DNA of 64,000 bases from Gloeomargarita sp. SRBZ-1_bins_9 (GCA_039794565.1 JAUQVX010000005.1:45001-109000), one strand, 5' to 3'. Shown: positions 7,581-16,785, counted from the first letter of the stretch. Numbers and translations are program-made. Notes: generated by a model from the letters alone, not told the origin.

Positions 7581-10103
7581 ATGGTCTCTGATCCCCAGCA
7601 ACGTGCGGCGTTAGGCATTCCCCCTTTACCCTTGGATGCGGCCCAGACGGCGGCGCTGTGCGAAAAGTTGCAGTCACCCCAGGCGACGTTGGCGGACAAA
7701 CGGCAGTTGCAGGAACGGGTGCCGCCGGGGGTGGACCCAGCCGCTTATGTCAAGGCGGGATTTTTGGCGGACCTAGCCCAGGGACGGCGCACCAGCCCGG
7801 TGATTTCTCCCCTGGAGGCGGTGCAAATGCTGGGGCAGATGATCGGCGGCTATAACGTCTCGGTGCTGATGGAGTTGCTGCAAAGTGAGGAGGCTACCCT
7901 GGCCCGGGCCGCCCAGGAAGCGTTGTCCCAGATCACCCTGGTCTATGACGCCTTTCACGATGTGTGGGCGCTAGCGGAGCAGGGGAATCTCTTTGCGCAA
8001 GGGGTGATTGACGCCTGGGCGGAGGCCACCTGGTTTACCCGCAGGCCGCCGGTGCCGGAGTGCTTGACCCTGACGGTGTTCAAGGTGCCGGGGGAAATCA
8101 ATACGGATGACCTGTCGCCGGCGGTGCACGCTACCACCCGTGCTGATATTCCCCTGCACGCCCTGACCATGCTGGAAAGCCGCTATCCGGGGGCAATTGA
8201 TGAAATACAGCGGCTGAAGCAGCGGGGGTATCCGGTGGCTTTTGTGGGGGATGTGGTGGGCACGGGGTCGTCCCGCAAGTCAGCCATCAATTCCCTGCTG
8301 TGGCATATCGGGGAGGACATACCGGGGGTGCCCAACAAGCGCCGGGGTGGGGTGATTCTGGGGGGCATTATTGCGCCCATTTTCTTCAATACGGCCCAGG
8401 ATGCGGGGGCCTTGCCCATCGAATGCGATGTGACGCCGCTGCAAACGGGGATGGTGATCCGCTTGTATCCCTACCGGGGAGAAATCCAGGATGAACAGGG
8501 GCAGCTGCTTGCCCGTTTCACCCTGAAGCCGGAAACGCTCTTGGACGAGGTGCGGGCGGGGGGCCGGATTGCCCTGCTCATTGGCCGGGGGTTGACGGAT
8601 AAGACGCGCAGTCGCTTGGGGTTACCGCCCCATCCGGGATTTGTGCGTCCCACGCCGCCGCCGGATAGCGGGAAAGGGTTCACCCTGGCGCAAAAAATGG
8701 TGGGGCGGGCCTGTGGGGTGCCGGGGGTGCGGCCAGGAACTGCCTGTGAACCGGTGATGACCACGGTGGGGTCCCAGGACACAACCGGGCCGATGACGCG
8801 GGATGAGCTAAAGGAGCTGGCCTGCCTGGGCTTTAGCGCCGACTTGGTGCTGCAGAGCTTTTGTCACACGGCAGCCTACCCCAAACCGGCGGATATTCAG
8901 GTGCAGCGGGAGTTGCCGGACTTTTTTGCGTCCCGGGGCGGGGTGGTGCTTAGGCCGGGGGATGGCATTATCCATTCCTGGCTGAACCGGCTGCTGTTGC
9001 CGGATACGGTGGGGACAGGGGCGGACTCCCATACCCGGTTTCCTTTGGGGATTTCCTTTCCGGCGGGGTCGGGGCTGGTGGCTTTTGCGGCGGCAATCGG
9101 CGTGATGCCCATCAATATGCCGGAGTCGGTGCGGGTGCGCTTTCGGGGGTCTTTGCAACCGGGGATCACCCTGCGGGATGTGGTGCACGCCATTCCCTAT
9201 GTGGCCCTACAGCGGGGGTTGCTCACCCTGGGCAAGGAGAACAAGAAAAACATCTTTGCCGGGCGGATTATGGAAATGGAGGGACTGCCGGATTTACAGG
9301 TGGAGCAGGCCTTTGAATTGACAGATGCGACGGCCGAGCGCTCCTGTGCCGCTTGTACGATTCAGTTGAGTGTCAAGACGGTGAGTGAATTTCTGCGCTC
9401 GAATGTGGCGCTGATCAAGCACCTGGTGGCGCGGGGGTATCAAGACAGCCGCACCCTCTTGCGTCGGATGGAAAAGATGCAGGCCTGGCTGGATAACCCC
9501 CAGTTGCTGACGGCCGACCCGGATGCGGAGTATGTGGCAACGATTGACATTGACCTGGATGACATCACGGAACCCTTGGTGGCGGCTCCCAACGACCCGG
9601 ATAACATCAAACGTCTGAGCGAGTGCGCTGGAGACCGGATTGATGAGGTGTTTATCGGCTCCTGCATGACGAATATCGGCCATTACCGGGCGGCGGCCAA
9701 GGTATTAGAGGGGGCCGGGCAGGTGAAGGTGCGGCTGTGGGTGTGTCCCCCAACCCGAATGGATGAACAAGTCCTGCGAGAGGAGGGCTATTACGCCATC
9801 TTTGCGGCCGCCGGAGCACGGATGGAAATGCCGGGCTGTTCTTTGTGCATGGGTAACCAAGCGCGGGTTGCCGACGGGGCCACGGTTTTCTCCACTTCCA
9901 CCCGCAATTTCGACAACCGCATGGGGAAAAACGCCCGGGTCTATCTAGGTTCGGCGGAGCTGGCGGCAGTCTGTGCCCTGCTAGGACGCATTCCCACCCT
10001 TGAGGAATACCGGACCATTGTCACCCAAAAAATTGACCCCTGGGCAGCGGATTTATATCGCTACCTGAACTTCGACCAGATATCAGCGTTTGCTAATAGT
10101 TGA
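7581..10103 (+). CDS. acnB: Aconitate hydratase B (bifunctional aconitase / 2-methylisocitrate dehydratase)
   Basis: An about 840-residue AcnB-type aconitase interconverting citrate and isocitrate in the (branched) TCA pathway. The N-terminal helical HEAT-like domain is followed by the swivel domain and the Fe-S domain. Cysteines for the 4Fe-4S cluster are in SCMTNIGHY and MPGCSLCMGN, as in AcnB of enterobacteria. A GTG at 7551 gives ten extra residues, but it lies only 12 bases from the divergent SDR gene; a TATACT hexamer at 7541-7546 could be the -10 box, which would favour the ATG at 7581. AcnB rather than AcnA is the usual cyanobacterial aconitase. Confidence 0.96.
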   Translation: MVSDPQQRAALGIPPLPLDAAQTAALCEKLQSPQATLADKRQLQERVPPGVDPAAYVKAGFLADLAQGRRTSPVISPLEAVQMLGQMIGGYNVSVLMELLQSEEATLARAAQEALSQITLVYDAFHDVWALAEQGNLFAQGVIDAWAEATWFTRRPPVPECLTLTVFKVPGEINTDDLSPAVHATTRADIPLHALTMLESRYPGAIDEIQRLKQRGYPVAFVGDVVGTGSSRKSAINSLLWHIGEDIPGVPNKRRGGVILGGIIAPIFFNTAQDAGALPIECDVTPLQTGMVIRLYPYRGEIQDEQGQLLARFTLKPETLLDEVRAGGRIALLIGRGLTDKTRSRLGLPPHPGFVRPTPPPDSGKGFTLAQKMVGRACGVPGVRPGTACEPVMTTVGSQDTTGPMTRDELKELACLGFSADLVLQSFCHTAAYPKPADIQVQRELPDFFASRGGVVLRPGDGIIHSWLNRLLLPDTVGTGADSHTRFPLGISFPAGSGLVAFAAAIGVMPINMPESVRVRFRGSLQPGITLRDVVHAIPYVALQRGLLTLGKENKKNIFAGRIMEMEGLPDLQVEQAFELTDATAERSCAACTIQLSVKTVSEFLRSNVALIKHLVARGYQDSRTLLRRMEKMQAWLDNPQLLTADPDAEYVATIDIDLDDITEPLVAAPNDPDNIKRLSECAGDRIDEVFIGSCMTNIGHYRAAAKVLEGAGQVKVRLWVCPPTRMDEQVLREEGYYAIFAAAGARMEMPGCSLCMGNQARVADGATVFSTSTRNFDNRMGKNARVYLGSAELAAVCALLGRIPTLEEYRTIVTQKIDPWAADLYRYLNFDQISAFANS

Positions 10104-10353
10104 GTGTGCAAGCTGGCCGCGTTCTAGATAACACCCACAGGTTAGGATGTGTTCGGCCTCCTGGCCGGAAAACCGGATAATTCACGTTTCCCCTACCGAG
10201 AGTCCTGCAAAAGCCGTGGTAGGGCAAGCTTGGGCGGTGGTTCCGAAGCAGCGGTGGCTCATCTGGTTGGTCGGGAAGTTGGCTCCACACGAAAGTTTAT
10301 AGGGCTGGGTGCCTGAGGGAAGGGTACTACTATATGTCGTTGTGGCTGTCATC
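10104..10353. other. Non-coding spacer after acnB
   Basis: About 250 bases without a credible gene. One small perfect hairpin (CGGCC-TCCT-GGCCG at 10154-10167) follows acnB but has no T-run, so it is not called a terminator. Base composition begins to fall towards AT from about 10300, marking the boundary of the glycan island. Confidence 0.6.
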
Positions 10354-10381
10354 TTGACAGCAGGGAATTAGCCACTCTAAA
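10354..10381 (+). promoter_or_regulatory. Candidate sigma-70 promoter of the glycan/sulfation operon
   Basis: A perfect -35 hexamer TTGACA (10354-10359) is followed after 16 bases by TCTAAA (10376-10381, four of six matches to TATAAT). Transcription would start near 10388, which is downstream of the ATG at 10382 and so favours the ATG at 10412 as the glycosyltransferase start. Confidence 0.5.
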
Positions 10382-10411
10382 ATGAGGCCAGCCCTCGGCC
10401 AATTCACTTTT

Positions 10412-12610
10412 ATGAGAATCTTTATTGTTGCTTCAGAGTTTTATCCATACCCTGGTGGTGTTGCTACCTATCTTTACAATTTCTCCAGGGCCCTAGTAAA
10501 AGCTGGACATAGTGTGGTTATCTTTGTTAGCGAGCGGACAACTCGGGATAGGTTTCTTGGCAAGGTCTACGAGGATTATCGATTGGACGATATTGAAGTA
10601 ATTCGTTTGCCTGGTTGGGTTGATCCTATGTCCCGAATTGACCAAATAGCTAGGAAAGTAATCAGCTACATCAAGAAACACGGTAAACCTGATGTTATTG
10701 AATCCCAAGAGCTTCATGCCATGGCGTACTACCTACTTCAATATAAGCTACAAGGTGAACCTACCCTGCAAGGGGTGCCTATTGTTTTACACCTGCATAC
10801 TGCTATGTACCAAGTTAATCTGCTGAACGGTTACCCTGAGTATAAGTTACCCAATTGGTGGGAGGGCTGTCTGGAGAAGTGGTGCATCTTGGCTGCCGAC
10901 GGCATTGTTGCCCCTAGCCGATTTATCCTAGAAGAGACCCAGACGGAACTGAAAACCGCCCTAAACCAAGCAGCAGTTATACCTTACCCCTTAACCCTGG
11001 ACCTCCAACAATTGATACCGATACCTACTCCTGGGGACGTTGTCTACTTTGGGCGTTATGAAGTGCGCAAGGGGGTGGTAGAACTTCTGAAAGAATGTCA
11101 AAAGCTGTGGGACGCCGGTGTAGATTTTCGCCTAACGCTGATTGGCAACAGCACCCCCTACATCCTAAAAAATTGCGACATGAAAGATTACATTACTAGG
11201 GAATACCGACGGTACATTGATGATGGGCGTTTAGTCTTGGAGCCGGTGATGGGGAAGCCTGATTTGTATCAGCGGGTTGCCCAGGCCTGGTGTGTGGTGA
11301 TTCCATCGTTGTGGGAGAACTTTCCCAACGTCTGCATGGAAGCCATGTTGTTGCAGAAGGTGGTGCTGGCTAGCAGTAATGGTGGCATGAAAGAGATGAT
11401 CCATTACGCCGATAAACCCGCCGGTTTTGTGTTTGATTGGCAGCAAGCTGGTGACTTTGCCGCTAAGCTCCAACACATCTTGAACCTGAGTGAAACAGAG
11501 AACCTATCTATCGGTCAGCAGGCGCGGGAAACGATTTTGCAGATGTGTGGGCCGGAGCGCATTGTTTCGTTGCGGGTGGCCCATTTTGAGCGGGTAATAG
11601 AGTCCAGTCGCGGCCAAGTACGGCGGGTTTATCCCTCGTTGAACTACAAACCCACCGGCAAGATTGACTATCCGCCCCCTGTGGAGCCGCTGGGTGTTCC
11701 TGGCCGTCTGAGTGTGTGCATTCCCTACTACAACATGGGCCGGTATATCCGGGAGACCCTAGACTCGGTATATCAGGTCAACTATAGTGATCTGGAAGTA
11801 CTCATCTGGGACGATGGGAGTACGGAGCTAGAGAGTATCCATGTGCTCACACAAGTGGAGAAGGAGTACCCTGGGTTGACGGTCTATCGGTCGGCCAATC
11901 AGGGTCTAGCGGGGGCACGCAACAGTCTGGCGCAGGTGGCAACGGGTGAGTTCATTGCTTTCTTGGATGCTGATGACCGAGTTCATCCCGACTACTACTC
12001 CAAGGCTGTACAGATACTACAAAGGTATGACAATGTCGGTATTGTCAGCGCGTGGGTGCAACATTTTGGGGACTATCATGGTTGTTGGGTTACCTGGCAG
12101 ACAGAGTTGCCTTACCTTCTTTGTCATAATATGATTGGTTCTGCTGTTGTGGTGAGGAGGGCGGCTTACTTGCAGGTGGGGGGTCAGAAGATGGAGATGA
12201 GTCGCCTTGGTGGCTTTGAGGATTGGGAAAGTTGCATTAATTTCAACAGGAATGGTTGGTTAGGTGTTGTGATACCTGAGTTTTACTTCCTATACAGGAT
12301 TAGGGAAGGCTCGATGTATCGCTCTTTGAGTCTATCAAACCACGCCCTACTAGGACAATGGATCAGTGTATTCCACGACAGTCTCTACCAGCAATACGGC
12401 ACCGAGATTTTTAACCTATGCAATCAAAATGAGATTTCACCTATTCATTGGACTAATCCCACGAAAAGTTACTATCTACCAACAGTAGGATTGATGGCTC
12501 GAAAATTTCTTAGTAAGGTTGCGAATCGCTTAGGTCTATCGCCAAAGTTAAGGTATAATTTAAAGCGACTCATATATTTACTGTCTTACTATAGGGCTAA
12601 ATTACTATGA
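10412..12610 (+). CDS. Two-domain glycosyltransferase (GT4 + GT2)
   Basis: A 732-residue fusion. The N-terminal half (residues about 1-400) is a GT-B, GT4-type transferase: FYPYPGGVATYLYNF at the start and the EX7E signature ENFPNVCME near residue 305. The C-terminal half (about 425-650) is a GT-A, GT2-type transferase: LSVCIPYYNMGRYI, WDDGS and the DxD-type metal motif FLDADD. Such proteins add two sugars to lipid-linked or extracellular polysaccharide. It is the first gene of an operon, with a four-base overlap (ATGA) into the methyltransferase. ATG 10382 would add ten residues unlike the family; I prefer 10412. The gene becomes AT-richer toward its 3' end, unlike the flanking chromosome. 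Confidence 0.9.
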   Translation: MRIFIVASEFYPYPGGVATYLYNFSRALVKAGHSVVIFVSERTTRDRFLGKVYEDYRLDDIEVIRLPGWVDPMSRIDQIARKVISYIKKHGKPDVIESQELHAMAYYLLQYKLQGEPTLQGVPIVLHLHTAMYQVNLLNGYPEYKLPNWWEGCLEKWCILAADGIVAPSRFILEETQTELKTALNQAAVIPYPLTLDLQQLIPIPTPGDVVYFGRYEVRKGVVELLKECQKLWDAGVDFRLTLIGNSTPYILKNCDMKDYITREYRRYIDDGRLVLEPVMGKPDLYQRVAQAWCVVIPSLWENFPNVCMEAMLLQKVVLASSNGGMKEMIHYADKPAGFVFDWQQAGDFAAKLQHILNLSETENLSIGQQARETILQMCGPERIVSLRVAHFERVIESSRGQVRRVYPSLNYKPTGKIDYPPPVEPLGVPGRLSVCIPYYNMGRYIRETLDSVYQVNYSDLEVLIWDDGSTELESIHVLTQVEKEYPGLTVYRSANQGLAGARNSLAQVATGEFIAFLDADDRVHPDYYSKAVQILQRYDNVGIVSAWVQHFGDYHGCWVTWQTELPYLLCHNMIGSAVVVRRAAYLQVGGQKMEMSRLGGFEDWESCINFNRNGWLGVVIPEFYFLYRIREGSMYRSLSLSNHALLGQWISVFHDSLYQQYGTEIFNLCNQNEISPIHWTNPTKSYYLPTVGLMARKFLSKVANRLGLSPKLRYNLKRLIYLLSYYRAKLL

Positions 12611-13212
12611 ATACACACGATCCTCGGGATAGCTACATAGCTCAAGTTGTGCAAGGTCGCTCCTTTCTCGAAGTGGGTGGCTTGTGGGGAGGAGTTAACG
12701 AAAAAGTATCGGTTGCCTATAGGTTCGGCGCCAGGCGGCTGGCAATTGTAGATGTGGCTAAACCTGAAAATCAATGGTGGGAATTTTTTAGGCAGAGAAT
12801 GACCCAGATGGATATTAAAAACTATGATGCTTATTATGAAGTTACTGATGAACTGATTAAGCTTAAGAAGCCTTACTTTGTAGTATCCTACGATTTCGAA
12901 TTTGAAAGGTTTCCGGAGAAGGTGGACTTGGCAATTGCACACTCATTATTTACACACTTACCACCAAGACTAATTCACAAATGCCTTAAAAATTTTCTAG
13001 TTAAAGCCAAGGGCCAAACGATACTTTTTGCAACATTTTTTGAAACTAATAAAACTGTGAAGAATCCACCTAAGCCAGGCGACCACAAGAGCTTTCTCTA
13101 CACTAGAGAAGAAATGGTTTATTTTGGCGAAGCTAATGGTTACTCATCACAGTATATTGGTCAGTGGGGGCATCCCCGTGGCCAGGTCATGGTGGCCTAT
13201 AGCCCAAGATAA
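12607..13212 (+). CDS. Class I SAM-dependent methyltransferase-like protein
   Basis: A 201-residue protein. The segment FLEVGGLWGG (residues about 19-28) matches motif I of Rossmann-type methyltransferases in position but is not the canonical DxGxGxG; an acidic residue follows in LAIVDVAKPE, and VDLAIAHSLFTHLPP (about 102-116) matches the motif IV/post-motif segment common in polysaccharide-locus methyltransferases. It probably O-methylates a sugar or polymer end; the substrate is unknown. It overlaps the glycosyltransferase stop by four bases. Composition is strongly AT-rich compared with the flanks, as expected of a transferred gene. Confidence 0.72.
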   Translation: MNTHDPRDSYIAQVVQGRSFLEVGGLWGGVNEKVSVAYRFGARRLAIVDVAKPENQWWEFFRQRMTQMDIKNYDAYYEVTDELIKLKKPYFVVSYDFEFERFPEKVDLAIAHSLFTHLPPRLIHKCLKNFLVKAKGQTILFATFFETNKTVKNPPKPGDHKSFLYTREEMVYFGEANGYSSQYIGQWGHPRGQVMVAYSPR

Positions 13213-13231
13213 TTGTGGAGGTTTAACTTTT

Positions 13232-13765
13232 ATGAGCTTTACTATCTGGCTAACTGGCTTACCTGGCTCTGGTAAAACCACAATTGCAACCGCATTGGGA
13301 GACTTTCTTCACCAGAATGAACTAACCTATGAAATCTTAGACGGAGATATTCTTAGGAAGACCCTTTGTAGTGATTTAGGATATTCACCCGAAGATAGAC
13401 AAAAAAACGCTATTCGGGTAGCCTATGTGTGCCAGATCCTGAACAAGAACAAAATCATATCAGTAGTATCTCTGATAACCCCATATAACCAGTCTAGAAA
13501 AAAGGTCAAGTCTATTGTGCCAAATTTAGTCGAGGTTTATGTTTTCTGTCCAATTGAAGTATTAATAAAACGTGATCCGAAAGGGCTCTATAAAAAGGCA
13601 CTAGAAGGAGAAATTAAGGACTTCACAGGTATCTCTGCGCCCTATGAAATTCCAGAATCACCAGATGTTATAGTTCAGACTGACCGAATGTCAGTTCATG
13701 AGTGCGTGAAATACATAATAGATGCTGCTACTGACAAGGGATTTCTTGGTAAAATATTTCCTTGA
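13232..13765 (+). CDS. cysC: Adenylyl-sulfate (APS) kinase
   Basis: A 177-residue kinase making PAPS from APS and ATP. The P-loop GLPGSGKTT is at residues 9-17, then LDGDILRKTLCSDLGYSPED (APS-binding region; the family norm is DGDNxR, so the Asn is replaced by Ile here), and FTGISAPYEIPESP near the end (family norm FTGIDSPYE). It lacks the N-terminal extension of assimilatory enzymes. The ATG at 13232 follows a TGGAGG site; an upstream in-frame extension to 13124 overlaps the methyltransferase and is rejected. Lying directly before a sulfotransferase, it most likely supplies PAPS for glycan sulfation rather than for cysteine synthesis. Confidence 0.93.
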   Translation: MSFTIWLTGLPGSGKTTIATALGDFLHQNELTYEILDGDILRKTLCSDLGYSPEDRQKNAIRVAYVCQILNKNKIISVVSLITPYNQSRKKVKSIVPNLVEVYVFCPIEVLIKRDPKGLYKKALEGEIKDFTGISAPYEIPESPDVIVQTDRMSVHECVKYIIDAATDKGFLGKIFP

Positions 13766-13782
13766 GTTATATATGGACTGGT

Positions 13783-14817
13783 ATGTGTGAGGCCACCTGC
13801 TTCATCATTGCTGGAATGCACAGGTCAGGGACATCCTATCTGGCTGCCCTGCTTCAGAGTGCGGGGGTTCACATTGGAGCTAAACTTCTTAAACCTGATC
13901 GGGGTAATCCAAGGGGCTATTTTGAGAATACAGAATTTTTGGAATTTCATATGACTATTTTGGAAAGCTTGGGTCTGAACAATGGTGGGCATATTGAACC
14001 CAGCATTCGGTTTATTCGTGTCCCTGAACAATTCGTTACTGAAGCAAGGGAGTTGATTAAAAAGAATCAAGTGGCACCATATTGGGGCTGGAAAGACCCT
14101 AGAACCACTTTATTCTTAGATTTTTGGCATAGTTTGCTACCCGATGCATTTTTTATCTTTACCTATCGCAGGCCTTGGGAAGTTGTAGATTCATTATTTC
14201 GGCGTGGTGATCATCTATTCCTGAAGAATCCAAAACTTGCACTGCAATCTTGGATGAGTTCCAATATGAGAATATTGAGCTTTTATCTGAGAAATAGTGA
14301 AAAGTGTCTTCTTTTAAATGTGGAAACTTTCTACAGAAATCCTGATTTAGTAGTTGAATATTGTAAGCAAAAGTTTAATATTCGGCTTAATCCTGTTAAC
14401 AGTAATGTAAGGGATTTCCATCTTCTGAAGCGAATAGAATCAACCCACAGAATCGAACTTCTCAGAGAATTTTTTCCCGAATGCATTAGCCTGTATGAAG
14501 AGTTAAACAGACTATCTGGATTTAGTGATGATAATTTCAAAATTTACCAAGACTTCCCAAAAATCAAAACTTTAGATTGGATTCTACAAGACTGGCAGCT
14601 CACTCGTCACTTAGAAAGCCAGCTTACTCAAGCTACTCAACAATTGCAAGCAGCGAAACATGAGTTAGACATCACAAAAGCCGAGCTTGTATGGTTTAAA
14701 AAAGAGTTAGAGCGCATCCACAACAGCCGCTTCTGGAAGGTCTGGAAAGTGCTGCGGCGAGTTAAGAAGTTAGTGACTGGCCTCTTAAAGCTTAAAACTC
14801 ACGACGGGCAAAAATAA
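13783..14817 (+). CDS. PAPS-dependent sulfotransferase with C-terminal coiled coil
   Basis: About 344 residues. The phosphosulfate-binding loop IAGMHRSGTSYLAALL is near the N-terminus, and a segment YRRPWEVVDSLFRRG matches the 3'-phosphate-binding region of carbohydrate sulfotransferases. Residues about 275-330 form a predicted coiled coil (SQLTQATQQLQAAKHELD and on), followed by a basic tail (FWKVWKVLRRVKK) that could bind membrane or partner. ATG 13783 is preferred; a TTG at 13762 overlapping the cysC stop (TTGA) is possible. With cysC it forms a self-contained sulfation module acting on the product of the upstream glycosyltransferase. The 3' end overlaps the convergent permease by 26 bases. 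Confidence 0.88.
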   Translation: MCEATCFIIAGMHRSGTSYLAALLQSAGVHIGAKLLKPDRGNPRGYFENTEFLEFHMTILESLGLNNGGHIEPSIRFIRVPEQFVTEARELIKKNQVAPYWGWKDPRTTLFLDFWHSLLPDAFFIFTYRRPWEVVDSLFRRGDHLFLKNPKLALQSWMSSNMRILSFYLRNSEKCLLLNVETFYRNPDLVVEYCKQKFNIRLNPVNSNVRDFHLLKRIESTHRIELLREFFPECISLYEELNRLSGFSDDNFKIYQDFPKIKTLDWILQDWQLTRHLESQLTQATQQLQAAKHELDITKAELVWFKKELERIHNSRFWKVWKVLRRVKKLVTGLLKLKTHDGQK

Positions 14818-15565
14818 GTACTGTCGCTGAGAGGAGGAAAATAGTGTATAGGATGCCGTACAAAACGCTTGACCAGAGGATGCCGGTATCGGGAAGCAAA
14901 CCGTAAACGGCTGTGTTTTTCCAATCCAGACGGGAAAGGTCAGGAACAACAAGAAATAACCCCTTTAATACCTGCAAAAGTTGGGGGTTGCGAATTAAGC
15001 GCCCCAGGGTGATCACATCGGAACTGAGGTGGCCGATGAAAAAGGTGGAGACGGTCAAAAAGGTCGCAATTAAAGGACTGGTGAAAACGCTAAACAACAG
15101 GGCTGCTGCTGTCAGAAGGGCAAACTCTAGCATCATGAAACCAATGGCAATAAGGATGGCTGTAAGGGGGTAGCTGATGCGCAAGAGACTGAGATAGCCA
15201 AAATACACCACTGACATCAACAGCAATAACACAACTAGGGCACCGACTAATCCTAAATGCTTGCCCACTACCAGTTCTAGTCGGCTCATGGGCTTAGCGA
15301 TCAAGATAAAAATAGTGCGCTTTTCCACTTCGCGAGCAAGAAGATTAGGAGTGGTGAAGACCACAATCACCAACCCAAAAATGAGCATGAGTGCTAGGCC
15401 AAAATCGGGAATGATTTTATTTTCAGTTGCCGCTGCCACTTCGGTAATAAGCGCTCCCCCGGCCACCAAGAAAATGGCATAAAGACCCGCTAGATACAAT
15501 AAACGCTCCCGCAGTAACTCCAGAAAAGTGTGCTTGGCAATGGCCCAAATCCGTACAGCGTTCAT
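14792..15565 (-). CDS. ABC-2-type transporter permease
   Basis: A 257-residue integral membrane protein with six likely helices and the cytoplasmic segment LLAREVEKRTIFILIAKPMS between helices 2 and 3, typical of ABC-2 permeases in which the element couples to the ATPase. No ATPase gene is adjacent, so its partner must be encoded elsewhere. It probably exports a lipid, polysaccharide or drug. It is followed upstream (7 bases) by the thioredoxin-like secreted protein in the same direction, suggesting a two-gene operon. Composition is intermediate between the island and the core. Confidence 0.82.
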   Translation of the reverse strand: MNAVRIWAIAKHTFLELLRERLLYLAGLYAIFLVAGGALITEVAAATENKIIPDFGLALMLIFGLVIVVFTTPNLLAREVEKRTIFILIAKPMSRLELVVGKHLGLVGALVVLLLLMSVVYFGYLSLLRISYPLTAILIAIGFMMLEFALLTAAALLFSVFTSPLIATFLTVSTFFIGHLSSDVITLGRLIRNPQLLQVLKGLFLVVPDLSRLDWKNTAVYGLLPDTGILWSSVLYGILYTIFLLSATVLIFARREF

Positions 15566-15572
15566 GACCGGT

Positions 15573-16130
15573 TCACGAAGGGGCTAACTCCACATTCACT
15601 TCGTTGAACTGGCGAGGGGTTACAGGGACTGGCTGACGCGGCGGAATCCCAAACCAGTTAGCTAATACCGCATCAATTCGATTGAAAGAAACCTGACCCA
15701 CTTCATCCAATAGCACGTGATTTTCCCCATCCTTACCAGCCAGAATGACAACCTGGGGAACACGACCGCGATAGTACGTGATGGGGTTGGTAGAGTCGGC
15801 TTGTTCAGTCGGTAATAGACTGTCTACGGTGATGGGGATAATGTCAATGGCTCGCCCGTAAAATCGCTGCACCTGTGAGACAGTACTGGCAAACATTTTG
15901 CAATCACGGCTGTCGTCCAGGTAATAAACCAGCATGGCGGGACGCTCGGGGTGGGCTAGCGCTTCCTTTAACGTCACTCGCGGCGGTACCAACGATCCAT
16001 TCCCTGCATAGAGGGCAAAGATATTGCCGTCAAAACGGTCGTCCTGCAATCCCGCCCCCGCAGGCTGCACCCACCCGAACACAATCAATAGGCACACCAT
16101 CAACCCATTGAGGATGAAGCGTCTCACCAT
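15573..16130 (-). CDS. Thioredoxin-like lumenal protein, candidate thylakoid PSI accumulation factor
   Basis: A 185-residue exported protein with a signal peptide (MVRRFILNGLMVCLLIVFGW, cleavage near AGA). The mature part has a thioredoxin-like order: MLVYYLDDSRDCKMFA (residues about 66-81, Cys77 in place of the WCxxC site), then the cis-Pro strand RVPQVVILAG. The sequence around DDRFDGNIFALYAGNGSLVPPRV is a strongly conserved cyanobacterial signature that I associate with proteins annotated as thylakoid membrane photosystem I accumulation factors; that name is from memory and not proven here. Only one active-site cysteine remains, so classical disulfide exchange is unlikely. Confidence 0.65.
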   Translation of the reverse strand: MVRRFILNGLMVCLLIVFGWVQPAGAGLQDDRFDGNIFALYAGNGSLVPPRVTLKEALAHPERPAMLVYYLDDSRDCKMFASTVSQVQRFYGRAIDIIPITVDSLLPTEQADSTNPITYYRGRVPQVVILAGKDGENHVLLDEVGQVSFNRIDAVLANWFGIPPRQPVPVTPRQFNEVNVELAPS

Positions 16131-16174
16131 CGGCAGACAAACTCGCCTCTACTGTTATACAGCAAAAAACGGCT

Positions 16175-16207
16175 AAAAAAACGGGCTACCCCCACAGGAT
16201 AACCCGC
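16175..16207 (-). terminator. Rho-independent terminator downstream of dps
   Basis: On the minus strand an eight-pair stem (GCGGGTTA pairing with TAGCCCGT, two G-T wobbles) with an 11-base loop is followed directly by six T residues (plus-strand A-run 16175-16180). It begins 15 bases after the dps stop codon and ends before the next minus-strand gene. Confidence 0.7.
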
Positions 16208-16222
16208 TACCTAAACTTACCT

Positions 16223-16723
16223 TCAACCATGCAAATGGGCTTCCAGGAACCACAACCGCTTGTCCACCGTACGGGAAATTTCGGTGAACAAATCAGCCGT
16301 GTCGGCATCACCTAAATCCGCCGTCTGGTCAATCGCCTGCCGCACGAATTTGCCGTACTGGGCGTAGCGGTCGGCCAGCGCCACCAGGTGGTCTTTGCCA
16401 TTTACCGCATCGGCCGGATACTCGGGCAACTGGGACGCCTGGGCCACCATGCGCACGGTTCCTTGGGCCACCCCCGCCAAAGCCGTCACCCGCTCTGCCA
16501 AGTCATCCACGTACTCCAGGAGCTCGCCGGCCATTTCGTCAAATAGTTCGTGCAGGGCGTAAAAGTCCGAACCCTTGACGTTCCAGTGGGCCTGCTTGGT
16601 CTGGGTGTACAAATCTAGGGTGTTGGCCAGGGCTTGGTTCAATATGGCAATCACCTGACTGCGGACTTCGGCACTCAAATCCAAACGGGTTGGATATAAG
16701 GTTGATTTGACTTGCGTAGGCAT
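16223..16723 (-). CDS. dps: Dps-family ferritin-like DNA-protection protein
   Basis: A 166-residue four-helix Dps monomer. Dps dodecamers oxidise Fe(II) with peroxide, store iron and bind DNA. The intersubunit ferroxidase ligands are recognisable: His in KQAHWNVKG, and Asp/Glu in LHELFDEMAGELLEYVDDLAER. The C-terminal helix ends KRLWFLEAHLHG, usual for the family. A strong AGGAGG site (16731-16736) precedes the ATG at 16723. The gene is followed by its own terminator. Upstream in the same direction lies sulfiredoxin, so the two form a peroxide-defence pair. Confidence 0.95.
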   Translation of the reverse strand: MPTQVKSTLYPTRLDLSAEVRSQVIAILNQALANTLDLYTQTKQAHWNVKGSDFYALHELFDEMAGELLEYVDDLAERVTALAGVAQGTVRMVAQASQLPEYPADAVNGKDHLVALADRYAQYGKFVRQAIDQTADLGDADTADLFTEISRTVDKRLWFLEAHLHG

Positions 16724-16785
16724 TGTCTATCCTCCTAAAACAACTGGCTTGTCTTTTTTAGCGGGACCGGCCTGCTTTGATCGTA

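Noticed and set aside
10154-10167. Perfect small hairpin after acnB
   Set aside because: No T-run follows on either strand, so a rho-independent terminator is not supported.
13124-13231. N-terminal extension of the APS kinase frame
   Set aside because: It overlaps the methyltransferase gene; the ATG at 13232 has a good ribosome site and gives the family N-terminus.
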